Below, piece after piece: positions 29,270 to 40,127 of a stretch of 64,000 bases of DNA. How positions within the stretch are numbered: the stretch's first letter is position 1; each line of letters starts with the position of its first letter. The stretch is taken from assembly GCA_025175895.1 (NCBI GenBank), contig CM045988.1, forward strand, positions 8,833,647 through 8,897,646, written 5' to 3'. A model generated the notes under the pieces. That model was not told the origin of the DNA, searched no databases, and saw only the letters and a program-made list of their open reading frames with translations. The position numbers and the translations under genes were made by a program. This DNA is from Wurfbainia villosa. Its lineage: Eukaryota; Streptophyta; Magnoliopsida; Zingiberales; Zingiberaceae.

Positions 29270-31588
29270 TCTTGGCAATGTGCTATTCCTCGGAATGCTC
29301 ATCGGCTCCCATGTCCCCGGATCAAAATTTTCACTAATGAAAAACTAATCCGGATGGGATGAGTTTCCTAAGCACAACCAATTCGTCGTCGTGCCAACGA
29401 CTCGAGCAATCGCTTGAATAAACTAGTTGTTCAAGCAACCAAACTCTTCTAGTCGATTAGTCGCGGAAGAGACGACGGACGGATCGCCGGTTTTTGTGTT
29501 TCTTATTCGGGGTCCATGATTATACAAATACATACAAATGTAAACTAGTATAATCAACATATACTAACATAAAGAACATAAGCTAGCATATCAATAAGAA
29601 CATGCAAAGAACAATAATAAAAGTTATAAAACTTTTATACCTTTTGATCTTCTATCGTATGTCCTAACCTCCTTGTAGACTTCGTGTGGGCGAAGATCCT
29701 CCACAAGTTGAAGCTTCCTAGATCTTCTTCAATCCAAAGAAAGAAGAACTCTCTTTCCCTTCTTGCTTGAGCCAACCACCAATCCACAAAGGATTGATGC
29801 CGCCGGCCCCAAGAATAGAGAGAACATAATGGAAACAACCAAGGTACCGAACTAGGGACAAACCCTTGTTTTGGTGCCGCCGGCCAAGATGGAGTGAAGA
29901 GGATAAAGGGAATATGTTGGGCGCCGGCCACGGTGGAGGGAATAGAGGAAGGAGCCGGCCACAACCTAGGAAGAGGAAGAGCTCGTCTCCTATAGTTGCC
30001 GCCCACCTTCCTTGCATACCCTAGCCGCCCAACCATAGGAGCCAAACCCTAATTAGGGTTTCCTCCTTAGGTCTTCTTGCCGCCCAACCAAGGTGGAAGG
30101 AGGAGATCTAAACTGGCCACCTTTCCTAGGAAGAAGAAGAACTCTTCCACAAGATGCCGCCTACCCTCCTTCCAAACCTTGGCCGCCCAACCCTAAAGGA
30201 GCCAAACCCTAATTAGGGTTTCCTCCTTAGGGTTGCTTGCCGCCCAAGCCATCCAACTCCATCAACTATGCGCCATGGAAGGGGATAGAAGAATAGAATG
30301 TGGACCAACCAAGGTAGAAGGGTAGAAGGAAGGGGCTGGCCATGCCTTAGGAAGAAGAAGAAACTCTTCTTCCACTTGTTGCCGCCCCATACCTTTCTCC
30401 CAAACCCTAGCCGCCCAAAAGATTCTAAACCAACTAGGGTTCCTAGCCTCTAAAGGAAGCAAACCCTAATCCCCTAAACCATCCATGATCAATTACTCTT
30501 GCCGCCCACTTTAAGCCTATATATATATAGAGTTAGGTTTAGGCCTTGGTTTAATCTCCACCGTCGGTTCTAGGGTTTTAATCCCAACCGTCGGATCTAG
30601 AGATTTAATCTCAACCGTCGGTTCTAGGGATTTAATCCCAACCGTCGGATCTAGAGATTTGTTTTCCATCATTTGATCTATACTTCATGAGATTTATATT
30701 AGGCTACGATAGGGACCATGAGGAGGAGTTGGGTCTTGGCCACCCGATGGATCGGAACCACACAAACTTGATCCATCAATGATGTTCCATTCCACTAGAG
30801 GATCATCATCGAACTACCTCACCAACCCCCATAAATTAATATGGGCTCCATATATTATTTGTACATCCATCTCCCCGTGTTTAAGATATCGAATGTCCGT
30901 CAATTAATTGATTTGCTGATCATCAATTAATTAACATCTAACTCCTCGAGTAGTACCACTCAACCTTATCATCATGTTGACTAAGTCAACCTGCAGGGTT
31001 TACATGATGAACCTTATGAGCTCCTCAAGGGGACATCATCAACCTAATACATAGGACACGGATTCCTCCTATAATCAACGACACGCCATGTAAATAATAT
31101 CATTTCCCAACTTACCGGGCATATTGATTTAATCCATAGAAATCTCACCCTCTGGTAAATCAAAGAAATAAATACTAAGTACATGTGCCCATTATTATAT
31201 CGGGATTAAGAGCATGTACAACATAATATCCGAGGTCCGATTCAATTATGTAGTCAATAACAAATTGAATCACCTCTATGTCGGTCCTGCTCAATACACC
31301 TAAGTGTACTAGTGTAACTTTATGTTCAAGACAAAACAATACCAAGCTACACTACAACCATGCCAATGGTTTGTCCAAAACCATCTTGGTTGTGAGCCTC
31401 TACTTATATTCTACAAGGGACTGATAACATGATCTTCTGTGCCACACCAAGCACCATGTTATCTACAATGTAAAATATTAGACAATTTTGCATAATCATA
31501 AAAATATGCAAACAATGATCATGTGATTCTTATTTCAAAATAAAGATGTTCATACAAAAGAGCTAGGCTTTCAGTATACATCCCAATA
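29270..31588 (-). repeat. Solo LTR of the A family inside B's LTR
   Basis: 2.3 kb without internal region, flanked by GTCTT at 29265-29269 and 31589-31593. It aligns to the A LTR from CTCCCATGTCCCCGG to the shared TTTCAGTATACAT end. Terminal bases have mutated (minus-strand start TATTGGGATG instead of TGTTGGAATG). It has an internal duplication around 30010-30240 that the A LTR lacks. Unequal recombination between the two LTRs of a full element is the usual origin. Confidence 0.9.
30044..30221. repeat. Duplicated telomere-like palindrome in the solo LTR
   Basis: The perfect 18 bp palindrome AAACCCTAATTAGGGTTT occurs at 30044-30061 and 30204-30221, with similar flanks (GCCGCCCAACC before, CCTCCTTAGG after), so a segment of about 160 bp is duplicated. 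Confidence 0.8.
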
Positions 31589-31599
31589 GTCTTGGGTTG

Positions 31600-31925
31600 C
31601 CAAATGCTTGGACTTTATGCCGCCAAGACTCCAAGCTTGGACTTACGCTGCCAAGACCTTACTTTGGACTTCCTTTGCCAAGGTTCACTTGGACTTTACG
31701 CTGCCAAGACTACAAGCTTGGTCTTATGCTGCCAAGTCCATCCCTTGAACTTTCCTTGCCAAGATCATTCTTGGTCTTCCTTTGCCAAGGTTCACTTTGG
31801 ACTTTACGCTGCCAAGACTACAAGCTTGGTCTTATGCTGCCAAGTCCGTCCCTTGGACTTTCCTTGCCAAGATCATACTTGGACTTCTCTTTTACCAAGG
31901 ATTCATCCTTGGATTTCCCTATCAC
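31600..31925. repeat. CTTGG/CCAAG inverted-word repeats in B LTR (left)
   Basis: Imperfect ~25 bp repeats of TGCCAAG and CTTGG words, e.g. CCAAGCTTGG-like cores, also present at 38708-39010 in the right LTR. Confidence 0.7.
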
Positions 31926-32025
31926 TTAAACATATTCGTAATTAGATCACAGAACATTGCCTAACTTAGATGATTATCCAAACATCAAAACATATATAAA
32001 TGCTTGGAGCATTGTTGCACCAACA

Positions 32026-32230
32026 ATCTCCCCCTTTTTGATGTTTGGCAATCATTTAAATTAGGTATTTAAAGATACACACATAATCATATTTTCAATA
32101 TGAATTATAACTTAAACACTCCTTCTCCCCCTTTGACATACATCAAAAAGAGAAGGATGCAAACATGAAAGAATTAATGTGTTGGATCTTGGACTAAGTT
32201 ATAAGATTGAAATTAAGCTCCCCCTTAATC
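32026..32230 (-). other. Multiple polypurine tracts of element B
   Basis: On the minus strand, AAAAAGGGGGAGAT abuts the LTR (32026-32039), with further GGGGGAG tracts at 32123-32133 and 32218-32227. This is the Sirevirus pattern. Confidence 0.75.
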
Positions 32231-33038
32231 CAAGATATGCTTTATAATGTGTAAACAATATTTGAAGCAAAGCAACATTTGAAGTTAAGTCCTAACTTTG
32301 CACCAACAATGGATTTTGGGGATGAAAAAGATATATGAAACTCCGCCTAAAACACTGCATTAAACAGTCCTAAAACTTGTGTATACGCAATATTATCATA
32401 CTATAGTTTTAGGATATCAAAGATACACTAAATATCATAAAATGGAGCTTTTTATCAGAAAATACGATGTATATCATGACTGGTTTTCAACAGTCATTCT
32501 ACGCTAAATCGAAATTTCACTTTTCATTTAACTTAGAAATTCTAGAAACCTCGAAAAATCACGAAATTTTGTGTACACATTTCTGAGATCATACTTTATT
32601 AAGTAAAAATAGTTTTAAAAATATATGGTTTCCAGATTTCAATATTGATACAAACTTGGAACCTAACAAAAGTTCTAAAAATTTTGCAAACTTTGTATCA
32701 CTTTTGTGTTCCACTTGAAAACTGTTTTTCAAAATATGATGAACATAGTTTAAAATATATAGTATTTGGAATTTCCAACCATGTTCTTAGAGCTATGTAT
32801 TCATTATTTGAATACAAGTCTTCCCAATGATTGGTCCATAAGGTATTCATGTCTCTAGGTGTGTTATTGGCTCATAGTAATGCATCATAACAAACATGAT
32901 GAGCCAAGTACACCTTCCCTATCATCTCACATGTTTCTAAGTATCTCAATACAAAAATCAAGGTTTCTTAAGGCTTTTGTGAGATGCATCAAGGTATAAA
33001 GATACTATATAAGTATAGGATCAAGCAAACTTAGAATT
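32231..33038. other. Element B non-coding segment between pol and 3' LTR
   Basis: AT-rich, no long frame or recognised domain on the minus strand; position where some Sireviruses carry an env-like gene, but none is visible here. Confidence 0.55.
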
Positions 33039-36000
33039 TTACTCTACAAAGCACATACCAAGCTCTCTTCTTAATGATGAAAATTCGGTTTCGGGAAGAG
33101 CTTTGGTGAAGATATCAGCAAGGTTGGACTTAGATTCTACATAATTTAGTTCAATGTCCCCTCTTGCCACATGATCTCTTATGAAGTGATGTTTCACTTC
33201 AATGTGCTTGGTCCTAGAGTGATGTACCGGATTTTTGGTCAAGTTGATGGTACTCACATTGTCACAATAAACTTTAATGTTAGAGTAGTGTAGCTCATAG
33301 TCCACAAGAGTATGTCTCATCCAAAGTAGTTGATCTACACAACCACCCATAGCCACATATTCGGCTTCGATGGTTGATAAAGCAACACAATGTTGCTTCC
33401 TACTACTCCAACTAACTAGGGAGGACCCAAGAAATTGGCATCCACCACTAGTACTCTTCCTATCCAATTTGCACCCCGCATAATCGGAATCGGTATAGCC
33501 AAGCAATTCAAACGACCTAGTCCTAGGATACCAAAGTCCTACATTTATGGTGCCTTTAATATATCTTAAAATTCTCTTAACGACTACTAAATGTGATTCT
33601 TTGGCACAAGATTGGTATCTTGCACACATACCTACCGCAAATAAGATATCGGGTCTACTAGCAGTTAGGTATAGTAGGCTACCAATCATACTCCTATAAA
33701 GTTTAAGATCAATTGATTTACCTTCATGATCACTATCTATTCTAGTGCTAGTGGCCATAGGAGTGGTTACAATTTTGGCATTTTCCAAACTAAATATCTT
33801 GATCATTTCATTTGCATATTTGGTTTGATAAATGTGAGTCCCTTCATTAGTTTGCTTGACTTGTAAACCTAGGAAAAAGGTAAGCTCTCCAACTAAACTC
33901 ATTTCAAATTCATTTTCCATGGTTTTTATAAAATCTTGGAGAAGATCATCATTTGTTGACCCAAAAATAATGTCATCAACATATACTTGGGCTATGAATA
34001 TATCCTTTAATGTTGACTTTATAAACAACGTTTGATCTACTTGGCCTCTTCTAAAATCCTTAGAAATTAAGAAAGATGACAATCTTTCATACCATGCCCG
34101 AGGAGCTTGTTTTAACCCATATAATGCTTTCCTAAGCTTACATACATGGTTTAGATAATCTATGTTCTCAAATCCAGGTGGTTGCTCTACATATACTTCC
34201 TCCTTAATATAACCATTTAAGAATGCCGATTTAACATCCATTTTTTAAAGTTTAAATCTCATATAGGAAGCATACCCTAAGAGAATTATAATAGATTCTA
34301 ACCTAGCAACCGGGGCATAAGTCTCATCATAGTCAAGCCCCTCAACTTGATTAAATCCCCTAGCAACCAACCTAGCCTTATTTCTAGTGATATTTCCTTG
34401 GTCATCTAGCTTATTCCTAAAGACCCATCTTGTGGTAATTATGGTGCTATCATTGGGTCTAGGTACTAACTCCCATACTTGACTCCTCTCAAATTGAGCC
34501 AATTCATCTTGCATTGCCAAAATCCAATCCGGATCATGTAATGCATCATTGATCGATTTGGGCTCAATTTGTGAAATGAGAGCTACTTGACTAGTAGGAG
34601 GTCTATGAAATGACCTAGTTCTTATTCCTTGAGATAGATCTCCTACTACTTGGTAAAGTGGATGATCTTGATAAATTCTTAGGGTTCTAGAAGGGGTTTC
34701 AAATTGATCATTGTTATCTTCCACCCTCCTTTCATCATCGGAATCTCCTCTTCCTCCCCCTTGATCATTACCCCTAATGGTCAAATTTTGAAGTTTTTGG
34801 GTGATGTCTTGATTATTTTCATTAATATCCTTATCAATGGAGGACTTTCTAGGGTAGGTACTAGTGGCTTCATCAAATTGAACATTAGAAGACTCCTCAA
34901 TCCCTTGGGTTCTTTTATTGTAGACTCTATAACCTCTACTTGTAGATGAGTATCCAACTAGGATTCCCTCATCCGCTTTGGATTCGAATTTTCCTAAATT
35001 ATCTTTGGTGTTTAAAATATAAACTTTACATCCAAAAACTTTGAAGTAATGAATTGTGGGAGTAGTCCCATTCCATAACTCAAATGGTGTCTTTCCTAAA
35101 AACCTATGGATTTGAACCCTATTTTGGATATAGCAAGCGGTATTAACCGCTTCCGCCCACAAGTAGCTAGGTAGAGAATATGCATTAAGCATAGCCCTAG
35201 CCGCCTCTTGTAGGGCACGATTTCTCCTTTCCACCACCCCATTTTGTTGGGGTGTTCTAGGACAAGAGAACTCATGCTTGTACCCTTGCTCTAAACAAAA
35301 TTGTGAAAATTTTGAGTTCTCAAATTCACCACCATGATCACTACGGATCTGGTTGATTTTGAGACTCTTTTCATTTTCAACCCTTTTACTAAATCCTATG
35401 ATTATTTCTAAGGTATCATCCTTATGTTTCATAAAGTAGACCCAAGTATACCTAGAAAAATCATCTACTATAACCAAACAATATTTGTTACCATTTAAAG
35501 ATGTAGTACTATGTCAATCAAATAAGTCAAGATGCAATAATTCTAATGATAAAGATGTACTAGTTAGGGTTTTACCTTTGTGTGATGCCTTTGTTTGTTT
35601 TCCTTCTTGGCAAGCATCACACATTTTGTTCTTGACATACTTGATCTTTGGTAGCCCTTTGACCAACTCCATCTTGGCTACCTTGGCTATGTTTTTCATG
35701 TTGATGTGCCCCAATCTCCTATGCCATAGCCAACTTTCCTCTTCTTTTGCAACAAGACACTTAGTAGAAATGTTAGAAGCATATGAAAGATCAACATAAT
35801 AGATATTTGATTTTCTATATCCAACTAACATGCAATCATTTAATTCCTTGTGCCTAATCATGCATTTAGAGGATTCAAACGAGACATGATAGTTTGCATC
35901 ACAAAGTTGACTAACACTTAATAAATTAAATTTCATATTTTCAAATAGTAAGACTTTGTGAATGACAATTTTAGGGGATACCTCAATTGTACCTCTACCT

Positions 36001-36122
36001 AATATCTTGAGTTTTCCACTATTCCCAAAGGACACCGCTCCCTTCTTCACATACTTAATTGTGGAGAACTTGCTCACATCCCCGGTCATATGTGTTGAGC
36101 AACCGCTATCCACAATCCACAT
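33039..36122 (-). pseudogene. Element B pol: protease, integrase, reverse transcriptase, RNase H
   Basis: One minus-strand frame, broken only by single stops. 36122-35514: protease (MWIVDSGCSTHMTGD, Asp-Ser-Gly) and integrase zinc region (LWHRRLGHIN, CDACQEGKQ), ended by TGA at 35514. 35477-34245: integrase core (VIVDDFSRYTWVYF, IRSDHGGEFEN, RTPQQNGVVERRNRALQEAA) and start of reverse transcriptase (VWELVPRP, ARLVARGFNQ, DETYAPVARLES), ended by a stop at 34245. 34241-33039: MDVKSAFLNGYI, YGLKQAPRAW, QVYVDDIIFGST, RNase H (YTDSDYAGCKLDRKSTSGG, STIEAEYVAMGGC, LADIFTKALPE). All catalytic residues that I can identify are present, so decay is slight. Confidence 0.9.
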
Positions 36123-36137
36123 ACCTTGCTCTCCTAC

Positions 36138-37676
36138 CTAAATCACATGAAAAACACAAGCTTTTGGTACCCAAACATTTGGACCGGTAACATTAAGTAA
36201 AAACTTCTTAGGTACCCATGCTTTCTTAACCTTTCCCTTAATGGTTGCTTTCCTATTAATCAATGAAATATAAGCAACTTCTTTTTCTTTTGGCTTATAT
36301 CCTAAGCCAACCTTGTTGTAAACGACTCTTTGTCGACTAAGGATCATATCAAGACATTTTGAGTCATTTGAAAATTTTTCTAAACATGTTTTTAATTTAC
36401 TAACCTCATTCTTAAGTTTGTCATTTTCTTCCTTAAGCATGCAAGAATCGACATGTGAAGGTTTTTCATTCCTAATGGCCTTTAGTTCTACCTTCATGCT
36501 CTTAACCTTAGATTTAGACTTATCTAGAGCTTCTTTAAGGTAGGAAATTGATTTATAGAGAAGCTTAACTTTGGGAGAGTTCATTACCTCATCGTCACTA
36601 GATGACGATTCATCACTTGAGGAGTCTTCTTGGCTTGATGTATCGGAATCATCTCCTAGGGCCATAAGTGCCACATGACGTGTGATGTGGCAAAGCTCAT
36701 CATCGAAGGAGGAGTCTTCAACACTTGGTGTGTCCCATGTGGTTTGAGCTACCATAGCTTCCTTCTTCTTCTTCTCCTTCTTGTCATTCTTTTTCTTTTC
36801 TTTTTCCTCCTTCTTCTTTAGCTCCGGGCAATTTGGCTTTATGTGCCCCTTCTTGTTGCAAGCATGGCAAATCACATTGTTATTGAAACTTGAATTACCA
36901 CTAAACTTACCTTTTGATGAATGAGACCCCTTCCTTGCTTCTCTACTCTTGAACTCCTTTGATTTCCTATAGAGCTTCTTGACAAAATTGGCCATCTCAC
37001 TAGATGAGTCTTCATCACTACTTGAGTTATGCTCCAATTCGGATGATGATGATACTTCTTTTCTTTCCTTCTTCTTCTTTTCCTTCTTTTCAACAAATAG
37101 AGCTAAACCATTTTCCTTAGAGGACATGTTAGTTTGCTCATGTAATTCAAACTCACAAAATAATTCATCAATTTTAATTTGAGAAAGATCCCTAGTTACT
37201 TTAATGGCATCAACTATAGAAGTCCATAAAGAATTTCTAGGAAATGCTTGAAGTATGTATCTTACCAAGTCCCGGTTGTCAACTCGCTCACCTATCATGT
37301 GAAGTCCATTCACAATCTCCTTGAACCTTCCATGCATTTGGCTTACGGTTTCATGTATCTTCATTTGGAAGGCTTGAATTTGTCCAATTAGTAGGTCCTT
37401 CTTGGCCCTCTTTGACTCCTTGGAACCTTCATTTAGCTCAATGAGCTTTTCCCATAACTCCTTGGCGGATTCGAAAGGCCCCACCTTGTTGAGTTGTTCC
37501 ATTGTAATGCCACATTGGATGGTGAGTACTGCCTTAGCATTTGATTCGAACTTCCGGTTTATTTCCCTCGTCCAATCCTTGCTCAGAATAGGGTTTCCAT
37601 GTTCATCCACCGGTTCCTCGAAGCCATCTACAATACTATGCCAAATTTCAATGTTACTCATAAGATAGTACTTCAT
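36138..37676 (-). CDS. Element B gag
   Basis: 512-codon open frame. Capsid-like N-part (GFEEPVDEHGNPILSKDW, AKELWEKLIELNEGSKESKR), zinc knuckle CHACNKKGHIKPNC about residues 270-285, then Lys/Glu- and Ser-rich tracts and a coiled C-part ending WVPKKFLLNVTGPNVWVPKA. It ends at a TAG followed in the same frame by the protease, so gag and pol are separated by one stop (either decay or readthrough). Upstream of 37676 the frame stays open almost to the primer site (HQWLFKRDRAPLFDGSYFAY), and no in-frame ATG is seen there, so the N-terminus may be longer or the start ATG lost. Confidence 0.85.
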   Translation of the reverse strand: MKYYLMSNIEIWHSIVDGFEEPVDEHGNPILSKDWTREINRKFESNAKAVLTIQCGITMEQLNKVGPFESAKELWEKLIELNEGSKESKRAKKDLLIGQIQAFQMKIHETVSQMHGRFKEIVNGLHMIGERVDNRDLVRYILQAFPRNSLWTSIVDAIKVTRDLSQIKIDELFCEFELHEQTNMSSKENGLALFVEKKEKKKKERKEVSSSSELEHNSSSDEDSSSEMANFVKKLYRKSKEFKSREARKGSHSSKGKFSGNSSFNNNVICHACNKKGHIKPNCPELKKKEEKEKKKNDKKEKKKKEAMVAQTTWDTPSVEDSSFDDELCHITRHVALMALGDDSDTSSQEDSSSDESSSSDDEVMNSPKVKLLYKSISYLKEALDKSKSKVKSMKVELKAIRNEKPSHVDSCMLKEENDKLKNEVSKLKTCLEKFSNDSKCLDMILSRQRVVYNKVGLGYKPKEKEVAYISLINRKATIKGKVKKAWVPKKFLLNVTGPNVWVPKACVFHVI

Positions 37677-37782
37677 CCTACCTTTCCAATACGCAAAATA
37701 ACTCCCATCGAAGAGCGGTGCTCTATCCCTCTTGAAGAGCCATTGATGCCTTGGTTGATGGTGAGATCTTCCAAGCTATCCG

Positions 37783-37795
37783 GGCTCTGATACCA
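37783..37795 (-). other. Primer binding site, element B
   Basis: Minus-strand TGGTATCAGAGCC, two bases from the LTR at 37798; initiator Met tRNA type. Confidence 0.92.
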
Positions 37796-37797
37796 CT

Positions 37798-39141
37798 TGT
37801 TAGGATCTTTGTAACGGCTAGAGGGCGGGGGTGATTAGCCTTTCTTCGTTTCTACAAGCAAGTTAGCATAAGCAATACAAATACGAATAAGAATACAAGT
37901 AAGACAACGATGAAAGCAATGCTAACACTCGATGTACATGGTTCAGAGATGACACTCCTACTCCATGGCAATCCGTAAGGTGGATTAGTCCTAGCCAAGC
38001 TTCACTATATTCTCCTTTGGATGAACCAAGGTGGAGAAACCTTTCTTACAATGCTCTCCTCTTCTTTACAATGATGGATGATTAAGAACTAGAGAAGAGG
38101 AGGTTTTGAATTGCTAAAACACTTGGGAAAGCTTGGTGAGCACGAGGGTGTAGTTAGGAATGGGAGCACTAGCTTCACCAAGCTCCCCAAGGCCCCTTTT
38201 TATAGAAGAGGGGTTGTTTTTCCCGTTGGGCCTCGATCAGTCGACTGATGCTTACCATCAGTCGACTGTCGTCGAAGCCAATGACTTCTGACCCGAGATC
38301 TTCGCAGAGATTCATAGCCGTAATTTCCAACAGCCAGGTGATCAGTCGACTTATCCCTCCATCAATCGACTGATGGAGCGATCAGTCGAGTGATCGCAGG
38401 CCGCAGTCGAGTGCGACTACATTCTGTGCTCGTTTTTGCGTTGATCAGTCGACTGCCACTGTTGGCAGTCGACTGATGGTAACATCAGTCGACTGCCATT
38501 GTCAAAGTAGTCGACTGATGGTCAGGGTTTCAACCTGACTCAGTCAAGCACATGACCAGTTGACTGATACATCGTATCAGTCGACTGATACTTATCAAGT
38601 GTGAGTAATTTACACTTGATTTTTCACCCTAGACCTAGACTTGACCTTCTAACTCTTCCTTCAGCCTTGCGCCTGCCTTCAAGAGTTTCCTTCGGCCTCG
38701 TCATGTCTTGGGTTGCCAAATGCTTGGACTTTACGCCGCCAAGACTCCAAGCTTGGACTTACGCTGCCAAGACCTTACTTTGGACTTCCTTTGCCAAGGT
38801 TCACTTGGACTTTGCGCTGCCAAGACTACAAGCTTGGTCTTATGCTGCCAAGTCCATGCCTTGAACTTTCCTTGCCAAGATCATTCTTGGTCTTCCTTTG
38901 CCAAGGTTCACTTTGAACTTTACGCTGCCAAGACTACAAGCTTGGTCTTATGCTGCCAAGTCCGTCCCTTGGACTTTCCTTGCCAAGATCATACTTAGAC
39001 TTCTCTTTTACCAAGGCTTCATCCTTCGATTTCCCTGTCACTTAAACATATTCGTAATTAGATCACAGAACATTACCTAACTTAGATGATTATCCAAACA
39101 TCAAAACATATATAAATGCTTGGAGCATTTTTGCACCAACA
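37798..39141 (-). repeat. Right (5') LTR of B
   Basis: 1344 bp, plus-strand ends TGTTAGGATC...TTGCACCAACA, then AGGTA. Between 38230 and 38590 it has a dozen copies of the palindromic word AGTCGACT, or close variants, mostly as ATCAGTCGACTGAT. TATA box at 38197-38204 (minus). Confidence 0.92.
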
Positions 39142-39372
39142 AGGTATTGCCTCCTCTTCTCGGCTCATAAATGGTTAGGGGCTGAGACCCTGGCTGGTCG
39201 AAAGACGAAGGGAGACGAGCCGATGAACTTGAAGCTCCTTTCTTGATGAGCCACGGCTTTTTCCGAGGGGATGACGGAGCTGCTACTGATTTGCCTCTTT
39301 TAGTCGAGGTTTTCTTCTTTCTGGCAGCCTCAATCGCCTCTCCTTCCACCAAAGCCTTCTGCATTAGATTAT
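39142..39372 (-). CDS. Antisense gene 1, exon 2, upstream part
   Basis: Starts after the acceptor TTTGCAG (39373-39374) and reads NLMQKALVEGEAIEAARKKK, a basic Ser/Pro-rich stretch (possible nuclear signal around KKKTSTKRGK), and IYEPRRGGNT up to B's duplication. It continues in frame at 28410. Confidence 0.7.
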
Positions 39373-39445
39373 CTGCAAAGTATACTGATGAGAAAGATGA
39401 ATAACATAGAAAGGAAGTCATATCGCAGGGTAAGTATTACCCTAC

Positions 39446-40127
39446 CTACAGCAACCGAAGTCGTCAAAGGTAGAGGAGACAATCCAAAGTGGCTCAAAAG
39501 GGGAGTTTCTATTAGGTGGTTTGAGCAGTAATGTAACTCCCCTAATACTCTATACACTTCCGAGAAGGGACATTTGGTCCTCATTTCTCGGAAGGGAGGC
39601 AATTCGGGAAGGTCCACCTTCCAGGTATCAGAATAGGGTAGAGATTCTGGAAGCTGTACAAAAAAGTATAATTCTTCCCAGCCCTTGTGGGAAGTAGGTA
39701 GGTTCACCAAGAATTGGCAGTCTGAATGGCTAGATAAATAGAAGAGACCGGCCTTGGAAGATTTCAGTTGGAAAAAGCAATGGAATATTTCAGGGGTTAA
39801 GGGAAGGTTTAGGTGTTGAAACACCATAGAAGCTCCCGACAAAATGCGGAAGGAGTTGGGGGTGAATTGGTTTAAAGGAAGTTTGTAAAAGTGCAAAATA
39901 TCTAGATAACTGGAAGGCGCTGGTAGACATAGGCCATTAAGAAAGCATGTCGAACCGGGAGGAGGGTTATGGGGCCGATGCAGTTTAGTCGTGAAACAAC
40001 ATTTTATAGAAGGGTCTATGTAGTTGTTCTTAATGTTAAAGAAATAATGATTGCAATCTAACTGAGTTATGGTATGTTCATACCAGGCGGGTGAAGGGAT
40101 GGTCCTAGGAGCCATGGGTGTGAACAA
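39446..40127 (-). CDS. Antisense gene 1, exon 1: gypsy-transposon-like domain
   Basis: ATG at 40127 (or 40115, MAPRTIPSPAW). The ~225 residues resemble the plant 'putative gypsy type transposon' domain (PF04195 as I recall it): LHFYKLPLNQFTPNSFRIL, ...FHCFFQLKSSKAGLFYLSS, WEELYFFVQLPE. The exon ends at a donor that leaves one base (GTAG|GTAGGG at 39445), and the 73-base intron 39373-39445 joins exon 2 in the right phase. Known in Tat gypsy elements as an extra antisense gene; its biochemical role is not established. Loss of function here comes only from B's insertion in exon 2. Confidence 0.7.

Larger units (their letters stand above)
28411..32025 (-). repeat. Left (3') LTR of B, interrupted by a solo LTR
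   Basis: Outer parts 28411-29269 and 31594-32025 match the right LTR; about 1.29 kb without the insertion. Ends TGCTAGG...CACCAACA on the plus strand. The AGTCGACT-rich portion (28840-29160) differs strongly from its partner, and one ~42 bp piece present at 38481-38523 is absent. Confidence 0.9.
28411..39141 (-). mobile_element. Element B, Sirevirus-like copia retrotransposon
   Basis: Complete minus-strand element between AGGTA duplications: right (5') LTR 37798-39141, primer site 37783-37795, gag-pol 37676-33039, several polypurine tracts, left (3') LTR 28411-32025 enlarged by a nested solo LTR. Pol order is integrase then reverse transcriptase. Reverse transcriptase motifs (MDVKSAFLNGYI, YGLKQAPRAWYERL, YVDDIIFGST) and the repeated polypurine tracts fit the SIRE/Maximus lineage. 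I see no env-like gene after RNase H. Confidence 0.92.

Noticed and set aside
32231..33038. An env-like gene of a Sirevirus in B
   Set aside because: No long minus-strand frame, signal peptide or membrane segment is visible.
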